From an uncultured Chloroflexota bacterium (lineage in GTDB: Bacteria > Chloroflexota > Dehalococcoidia > UBA3495), in contig CAJWBT010000055.1 of the NCBI GenBank assembly GCA_913020235.1, positions 1-10,146 of the forward strand: DNA of 10,146 nt, in the 5' to 3' direction. A program made the translations under genes and the position numbers. Below the pieces are notes generated by a model. The model made no database searches, was not told where the DNA came from, and saw only the letters and a program-made list of their open reading frames with translations. Positions 6,656 to 10,146 of the stretch are shown here, piece after piece (the stretch's first letter is position 1; the number at the start of each line of letters is the position of its first letter).

Positions 6656-7080
6656 TAGTACAAGAGGGTGCTGCACCTACAGGGGCAGAGGGGCTCTCAT
6701 TTTCAGCGTTCAGGACCAGTTGGGCGTCCGCCTGGCCCCGGCATCCGGGTCCGCCCACCAAGAATATGCGCCGCTGGTGGTGAGAACGCCCCGGCTCAAG
6801 CCGCTCCCGGCGGGTTTCCCGGTCAATCGGCATAGGCACCAACACGGGAGCGAAACCGGCACTTTGGAGACTCGGATTTCTTGGGCCTGCAAGAAACCTG
6901 GCTCGGCGGGCAGCGGGTTGCGGCGCAACGGGTTGCGCTCCCGGTATTCCCAATGTACACTGTCGAACGAACCGTGGGGCTCGATTCCGTTCCGGCCGGC
7001 GCTTGGAGTCCGGGTAGCACCCGGCCACGCGCATTGGCTGCAGAGGCCAAAGGCTGTTTGAAACCAGTACCCTTTGGCAC
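6656..7080. other. Long intergenic stretch without a recognised gene
   Basis: Open frames of 70-130 codons occur on both strands, but none has a ribosome site together with a recognisable domain. Their translations are rich in Pro, Arg, Ser and Gly in the way antisense or non-coding GC-rich DNA tends to be. A short palindrome, TTGCGGCGCAA, lies near 6917. The region may be decayed sequence left by past insertions or a long control region for the downstream ThDP enzyme gene. Confidence 0.4.
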
Positions 7081-7108
7081 TTGCCGCCAGGAACAGCGAG
7101 GATAGAAT
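7081..7108 (+). promoter_or_regulatory. Candidate sigma-70-like promoter upstream of the ThDP enzyme gene
   Basis: TTGCCG (7081-7086) and TAGAAT (7103-7108) are separated by 16 nt; they match the bacterial consensus at 4 of 6 and 5 of 6 positions. It would give a leader of roughly 155 nt before the ATG at 7273. A second AT-rich spot, TATATAT near 7123, is an alternative -10. This is motif resemblance only. Confidence 0.3.
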
Positions 7109-7272
7109 GAGCCGGGGCTGAGCCTATATATCGCTGATTGTCGCAACCCTCACCGGAACTCCTATTCCCCAGCTAAGGGGAGTCCGCGGCGTGGGCGCCG
7201 GGCCCGTAGCTGCTAACCTGAGGCGACAACTTAGTAACGATCTGGGAGCTTCATCTGTGGTAAGGAGGAAGT

Positions 7273-8943
7273 ATGGCTGAAACCAATGGATCCATCATAA
7301 CCGCCAGGGCGCTGAAGAATGAGGGAGTGGATACCATCTTCTTCCTCACCGGTGGCCCAATTACGCCCATCATCGTGGCTGCCGACAAGCTTGGCATCAG
7401 ATGTGTCGATTGCCGGCACGAACAGGCCGCAGGTTTTGAGGCCCACGCTTACGCCCGGGTGACCGGCAAGCCGGGCATCTTCGTTACCGCCTCGGGGCCA
7501 GGGACGACCAACGCGGTGACCAGCATGGCCAACGCCCTGACAGACTGCGCGCCCGTAATACTGCTGGGAGGAGCCAGCGCCGCGGTCCTCTTCGGCAAGG
7601 GCGGCTTCCAGGAGATTGACCAGGTGGCGATCTTCAAGCCGGTCAGCAAGTGGGCGGAGCGCGTCATCGACGCCAAACGTATACCTGAGGTGGTGAGCAC
7701 TGCCTTCCGAGCGGTGACGACCGGGAGGCCGGGGCCCGCATACATAGACCTGCCCTCGGACATCCTGTCGGACCCCGTAGATGAGGATAGCGTCGTCTAC
7801 CCCACCGGGACCAGGACCGCTGCCCGGCCCGGCGGGGACCCCGCCCAGATCAAGGAAGCGGCGGAGATCCTGTCCAAGGCCAAGAAGCCGATTATCATTG
7901 CCGGTACCGGCACCTTCTGGTCCCAGTCGGGCCCCGAGTTCCAGGAGTTCGTGGAGAAGACCAACATCCCGTTCTTTACCATGCCCCAGACCAGAGGGAT
8001 CGTCTCCGACGACCACGATCTGAGCTTCGTGGCCGCCCGCTCCAAAGCCTTCAGGGAGGCCGACGTCATTCTGGTCATGGGCACCCGGTTCAACTACATG
8101 CTGGCCTTCGCCCAGGCCCCCAGGCTCAACGGCGACGCCAAAGTAATCCAGGTGGACATCGACGCATCGGAGATTGGCCACAACCGGGCGGTGGACGTCG
8201 GCATCGTCGGCGACTGCAAGGTAGTCTTCCAGCAGCTTACGGAAGCAATAGGGGACCGGCGAAAGGGCGCGAGTGCCGAGTGGATCGGCGAGCTTCGCGC
8301 CCAGGACACCGCAACCAAAGAGCGGCAAGAGGTCCAGATGGAGAGCGACGCCGTCCCCATCCATCCCCTCCGGCTCTGCAAAGAGGTGAGGGACTTCCTG
8401 GACCGGGACGCCATCCTGGTGGTGGACGGGCAGGAGATCCTGAACTTCGGCCGCCAGTCGATCCCCAGCTTCAACCCCGGCAGCCGGTTGAACTCCGGCC
8501 CCTTCGGCAACATCGGCACCGGTTTGCCCTTCGGGATCGGGGCAAAGGTCGCCAAACCCGAGAAGCAGGTGCTGGTGCTCACCGGCGATGGGTCCTTCGG
8601 TTTCAACTCCATGGAGCTGGACTCGATGTCTCGCAACAAGATCAACGTCATCACCGTCATCAGCAACAACGCCGGGTGGGCCGCCGGGGCGCCCGGTAAG
8701 AAGGATGAGCCCGGCCGATACCTGGGCTTCAGCAACTATGAGGGGATGGCGGCGGCCTACGGCTGCTACAGCGAGCGCGTGGAAAAGCCGGAAGACATCC
8801 GGCCCGCCCTGGAGCGCGCCGCCGCCGCCGGTGTGCCCGCCCTCATCAACGTGGTAGTGGAGTCCGAGGTGAAGGTGATCACCCAGGAGTTCTCCTCCCA
8901 CAAGACCGAGTCCATAGGCCAAAAGCGCACCTACGAGGGCTAA
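7273..8943 (+). CDS. Thiamine-diphosphate-dependent enzyme, acetolactate synthase / 2-hydroxyacyl-CoA lyase / oxalyl-CoA decarboxylase superfamily
   Basis: A 556-residue cytosolic enzyme of usual family length, start ATG 7273 behind AAGGAGG at 4 nt. Three domains are visible: the N-terminal pyrimidine-binding domain (about 1-170) with the cofactor-activating Glu50 in CRHEQAAGFEAHAYAR; the central domain (about 190-325) with KKPIIIAGTGTFWSQSG and ADVILVMGTRFNYML; and the C-terminal pyrophosphate-binding domain (about 365-535) with the metal/ThDP motif running from GDGS (438-441) to NN (465-466). The conserved Glu excludes a glyoxylate-carboligase-type active site. NPGSRLNSGPFGNIGTGLPFGIGAKVAK resembles the RLDAGTFGTMG region of 2-hydroxyacyl-CoA lyases and oxalyl-CoA decarboxylases, whereas ASGPGTTNAVTSMANALTDC is more acetolactate-synthase-like. 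The Tyr of NNGGIY in oxalyl-CoA decarboxylase is replaced by Trp (NNAGW). With CoA-transferases around it, a CoA-ester substrate and formyl-CoA release are attractive but unproven. No small acetolactate synthase subunit is nearby. Confidence 0.88.
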   Translation: MAETNGSIITARALKNEGVDTIFFLTGGPITPIIVAADKLGIRCVDCRHEQAAGFEAHAYARVTGKPGIFVTASGPGTTNAVTSMANALTDCAPVILLGGASAAVLFGKGGFQEIDQVAIFKPVSKWAERVIDAKRIPEVVSTAFRAVTTGRPGPAYIDLPSDILSDPVDEDSVVYPTGTRTAARPGGDPAQIKEAAEILSKAKKPIIIAGTGTFWSQSGPEFQEFVEKTNIPFFTMPQTRGIVSDDHDLSFVAARSKAFREADVILVMGTRFNYMLAFAQAPRLNGDAKVIQVDIDASEIGHNRAVDVGIVGDCKVVFQQLTEAIGDRRKGASAEWIGELRAQDTATKERQEVQMESDAVPIHPLRLCKEVRDFLDRDAILVVDGQEILNFGRQSIPSFNPGSRLNSGPFGNIGTGLPFGIGAKVAKPEKQVLVLTGDGSFGFNSMELDSMSRNKINVITVISNNAGWAAGAPGKKDEPGRYLGFSNYEGMAAAYGCYSERVEKPEDIRPALERAAAAGVPALINVVVESEVKVITQEFSSHKTESIGQKRTYEG

Positions 8944-8983
8944 GAAACCTCGGAGCAAGGCGTAAGAGGGTCCGGATCACCAA

Positions 8984-9024
8984 AAGAGGCATCGGGGGTC
9001 ATTCCCCGATGCCTCTTCTATTTT
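8984..9024 (+). terminator. Intrinsic terminator of the ThDP enzyme gene
   Basis: AAGAGGCATCGGGG (8984-8997) pairs perfectly with CCCCGATGCCTCTT (9004-9017) over a 6-nt loop, followed by CTATTTT. It starts 40 nt past the stop codon. The upstream AAAA also makes it partly usable on the opposite strand for the convergent hotdog genes. Confidence 0.88.
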
Positions 9025-9055
9025 CCGATTGGGCCGGGCCTGATGATAGCCCGTC

Positions 9056-9105
9056 CCGGTGGCCGGCCACCGGCCCAGCGCCCGCTTGAGATTCTCGCCT
9101 CAAGC
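9056..9105. repeat. 18-nt perfect palindrome plus adjacent hairpin
   Basis: The 18-nt palindrome with core GGTGGCCGGCCACC occupies 9056-9073. At 9084-9105, GCTTGAG faces CTCAAGC over an 8-nt loop. Both lie between two convergent genes and have no T-run, so they look like repeat-derived structures rather than terminators. Confidence 0.5.
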
Positions 9106-9118
9106 TACCCTGGTATGA

Positions 9119-9217
9119 GTCACCCCGCGCGAAGCGAGGGGTCTGGGTTGGTGGGTCCAGGCTGCCATGGAAGGACCCCGCACCAGATTCCTCGTCGCTT
9201 CGCTCCTCGGAATGACA
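9119..9217. repeat. Composite dispersed palindromic repeat
   Basis: It begins with the hairpin ACCCCGCGC-GAA-GCGAGGGGT, continues with a GGTCC/GGACC pairing (about 9155-9177) and ends in a 31-nt module (9187-9217) that matches 6562-6592 in reverse orientation at 28 of 31 positions. It is non-coding; open frames through it on the minus strand give the SEERSDEES-type peptide. Its last 19 bases form the first unit of the adjoining tandem array. Confidence 0.6.
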
Positions 9218-9473
9218 GGGAGCAATTCGCTCCTCGGAATGACAGGGAGCAATTCGCTCCCGGATTGACAGAGGGCAATTCGCCCCAGGCTTGACAGGGG
9301 GCAATTCGCCCCAGGCTTGACAGGGGGCAATTCGCCCCAGGCTTGACAGGGGGCAATTCGCCCCAGGCTTGACAGGGGGCAATTCGCTCCCGGATTGACA
9401 GAGGGCAATTCGCTCCCGGAATAACAGGGGCGATTCGCCCCCGGATTGACAGAGGGCAAATCGCTCCTCGGAG
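9199..9473. repeat. Tandem array of about ten 25-27-nt units
   Basis: Units start at 9199, 9226, 9253, 9279, 9305, 9331, 9357, 9383, 9409 and 9434, with a partial unit from 9460. Most are 26 nt; the first two are 27 and one is 25. The four units from 9279 to 9382 are identical. Each reads TTCGC-CC-rich-TTGACAG-GGGC-AA, so that each junction forms a GGGC-AATTC-GCCC stem-loop. There are no spacers, so this is not a CRISPR array. All three minus-strand frames stay open through it because 26 is not a multiple of three, which yields look-alike repetitive peptides rather than a gene. Confidence 0.85.
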
Positions 9474-9527
9474 ACTTTGTCTTGAGGCAAAGCCCGGCCC
9501 GGGGCGTAGGGCCAAGCCGGATATGGG

Positions 9528-9974
9528 CTAGACTGTAATGGTGGCGAAGCCGACGGTCACCTTCGCAGCCCGCTGGTTCTCTCCCCAAACTTCCATTTCC
9601 AACCGGGTCTTGCCATCCTCTTGGGGGGTCTTCTCGATAACCGTGCCCTTGGCGGTGATGACATCCCCAGGGATGGTGATTCCGACGTAATACACCATGA
9701 TCTTGCCGCCGGAGAACCAGTCCATGCCGAAGGAGTTGATGAGCATCTCCTCCACGCAGGCGGACATCTGGAGGCCCTGAACTATGGGCGCGGGCCGCCC
9801 CACTTTCTCCGCCATTTCGGGGCTCGTGTGCTGGTTCACCGGGTTCCGGCCGTGCTGGGCCCAGCCCGGCCAGCCGGAAAAGAGGCGCATGTGCCCGAGG
9901 CTCATGGTAAAGGAAAGGCTCGGAAGTTCATCGCCTACATTAAGGTCTGCAACGTTTGCTACTCCGGTAGTCAT
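9528..9974 (-). CDS. MaoC-like hotdog-fold dehydratase domain protein (148 aa)
   Basis: Start chosen at ATG 9972-9974, preceded by GGAGG at 6 nt; the longer frame to 10061 overlaps the upstream gene's end and is rejected. The product is a single hotdog domain. MaoC proteins hydrate or dehydrate (R)-3-hydroxyacyl/enoyl-CoA esters. Family landmarks are VGDELPSLSFTM (13-24), the helix region NPVNQHTSPEMAEKVGRPAP (44-63), IVQGLQMSACVEEML (64-78), the strand after GDVITAKGTVIEKT (103-116) and the end AAKVTVGFATITV. In active hydratases the motif reads D-x-N-P-[IL]-H; here the aligned residues are Gly42 and Asn47, so the usual Asp/His pair appears missing. It may be a structural partner, use shifted residues (His41, His49), or bind rather than convert an acyl thioester. 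It is paired with another hotdog gene 47 nt upstream. Confidence 0.82.
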   Translation of the reverse strand: MTTGVANVADLNVGDELPSLSFTMSLGHMRLFSGWPGWAQHGRNPVNQHTSPEMAEKVGRPAPIVQGLQMSACVEEMLINSFGMDWFSGGKIMVYYVGITIPGDVITAKGTVIEKTPQEDGKTRLEMEVWGENQRAAKVTVGFATITV

Positions 9975-10021
9975 TTCAGTCCTCCAAGTTTTTATGATTA
10001 TCCCTTGAGGCCGAAGGTTAT

Positions 10022-10146
10022 CTAGCGGTACTGGACCTTTTGCCCCGCGGGCAAAGCACAATTGGTGTAGGTGCCAATCAGTATCTCCTCACCGCCCTCG
10101 TCCGTGATCCTGACTTCCCACACGAGATACCACTTGCCCCGCTTTT
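10022..10146 (-). CDS. C-terminal end of a probable hotdog-fold (MaoC N-terminal-domain-like) protein, truncated at window edge
   Basis: Only the last 40 residues and the TAG stop (10022-10024) are inside the window. The sequence KRGKWYLVWEVRITDEGGEE, followed by ILIGTYTNCALPAGQKVQYR, has the alternating strand pattern and G-T-Y/T ending that closes hotdog domains such as the FAS1-like dehydratase domain. The stop is 47 nt before the start of the MaoC-like gene on the same strand, so the pair is probably an operon. Two-gene hotdog pairs are known to form heterodimeric (R)-hydratases in which one partner carries the catalytic residues (HadAB-type). Identification rests on a short tail. Confidence 0.6.
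   Translation of the reverse strand, partial: KRGKWYLVWEVRITDEGGEEILIGTYTNCALPAGQKVQYR

Noticed and set aside
6547..6783. Plus-strand 78-codon open frame with SEERSDEES-like peptide
   Set aside because: It is a translation of the dispersed palindromic repeat, with no ribosome site.
6645..7034. Minus-strand peptide RRIFLVGGPG resembling a nucleotide-binding P-loop
   Set aside because: The lysine and surrounding kinase features are absent and there is no supporting gene structure; a chance match.
7231..8958. 575-codon minus-strand open frame opposite the ThDP gene
   Set aside because: It is an antisense shadow produced by high GC and codon bias; the plus strand encodes a full ThDP enzyme.
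9253..9459. Array of promoters based on the recurring TTGACA hexamer
   Set aside because: No -10 element occurs at proper spacing within the 26-nt units; the hexamer is simply part of the repeat.
9199..9473. CRISPR array
   Set aside because: Units are directly adjacent with no unique spacers, and no cas gene is present.
9100..9588. Minus-strand open frames of 131-163 codons through the tandem array
   Set aside because: All three frames are open with the same repetitive peptides because the unit is 26 nt; this is repeat translation, not coding.
9975..10061. N-terminal extension of the MaoC-like protein
   Set aside because: It would overlap the end of the upstream gene, and the internal ATG at 9974 has a well-placed GGAGG.

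Overview
The window is GC-rich chromosomal bacterial DNA that looks like an accessory catabolic or acyl-CoA region. The gene content is type III CoA-transferase paralogs, a crotonase, a thiamine-diphosphate (ThDP) lyase and hotdog-fold dehydratases. Together with strong AGGAGG ribosome sites, a small SEC-C protein and many palindromic intergenic repeats, it resembles uncultivated Chloroflexota (Dehalococcoidia or SAR202-like). That placement is an impression from gene style, not a demonstrated assignment. No tRNA, rRNA, CRISPR array, transposase or phage gene was seen.

Layout. Positions 1-2148 carry a minus-strand group: a 53-residue SEC-C zinc-motif protein (2148-1987), an enoyl-CoA hydratase/isomerase (1753-968) and the N-terminal 235 residues of a formyl-CoA:oxalate-CoA-transferase-like protein (706 to the left edge). 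Positions 2361-6355 carry three tandem plus-strand CaiB/BaiF-family CoA-transferases, each exactly 403 residues from its best-supported start (2442, 3693, 5144). Copies 1 and 3 share an 81-nt leader; copy 2 sits only 39 nt behind copy 1. Positions 6356-7272 are a 917-nt intergenic stretch with two dispersed palindromic repeats and a candidate promoter. Positions 7273-8943 encode a 556-residue ThDP enzyme of the acetolactate synthase/2-hydroxyacyl-CoA lyase/oxalyl-CoA decarboxylase superfamily, closed by a clear intrinsic terminator. Positions 9056-9473 hold palindromes, another dispersed repeat and a roughly ten-copy 26-nt tandem array. Positions 9528-10146 carry two minus-strand hotdog-fold genes: a 148-residue MaoC-like protein and, upstream, the C-terminal 40 residues of a likely second hotdog protein.

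How the genes may work together (inference). CoA-transferases would load CoA onto organic acids, the crotonase and hotdog proteins would act on enoyl- or hydroxyacyl-CoA esters, and the ThDP enzyme could cleave a 2-hydroxyacyl-CoA or decarboxylate an oxalyl-type CoA ester. Both of those reactions release formyl-CoA, which a Frc-like transferase could recycle. The substrate cannot be read from the sequence. The most unusual signals are the equal-length CoA-transferase triplet with a duplicated leader, a perfect 28-nt palindrome in the first leader, the loss of canonical catalytic residues in the crotonase and the MaoC-like protein, and the 26-nt array whose units keep a small stem-loop despite base changes.
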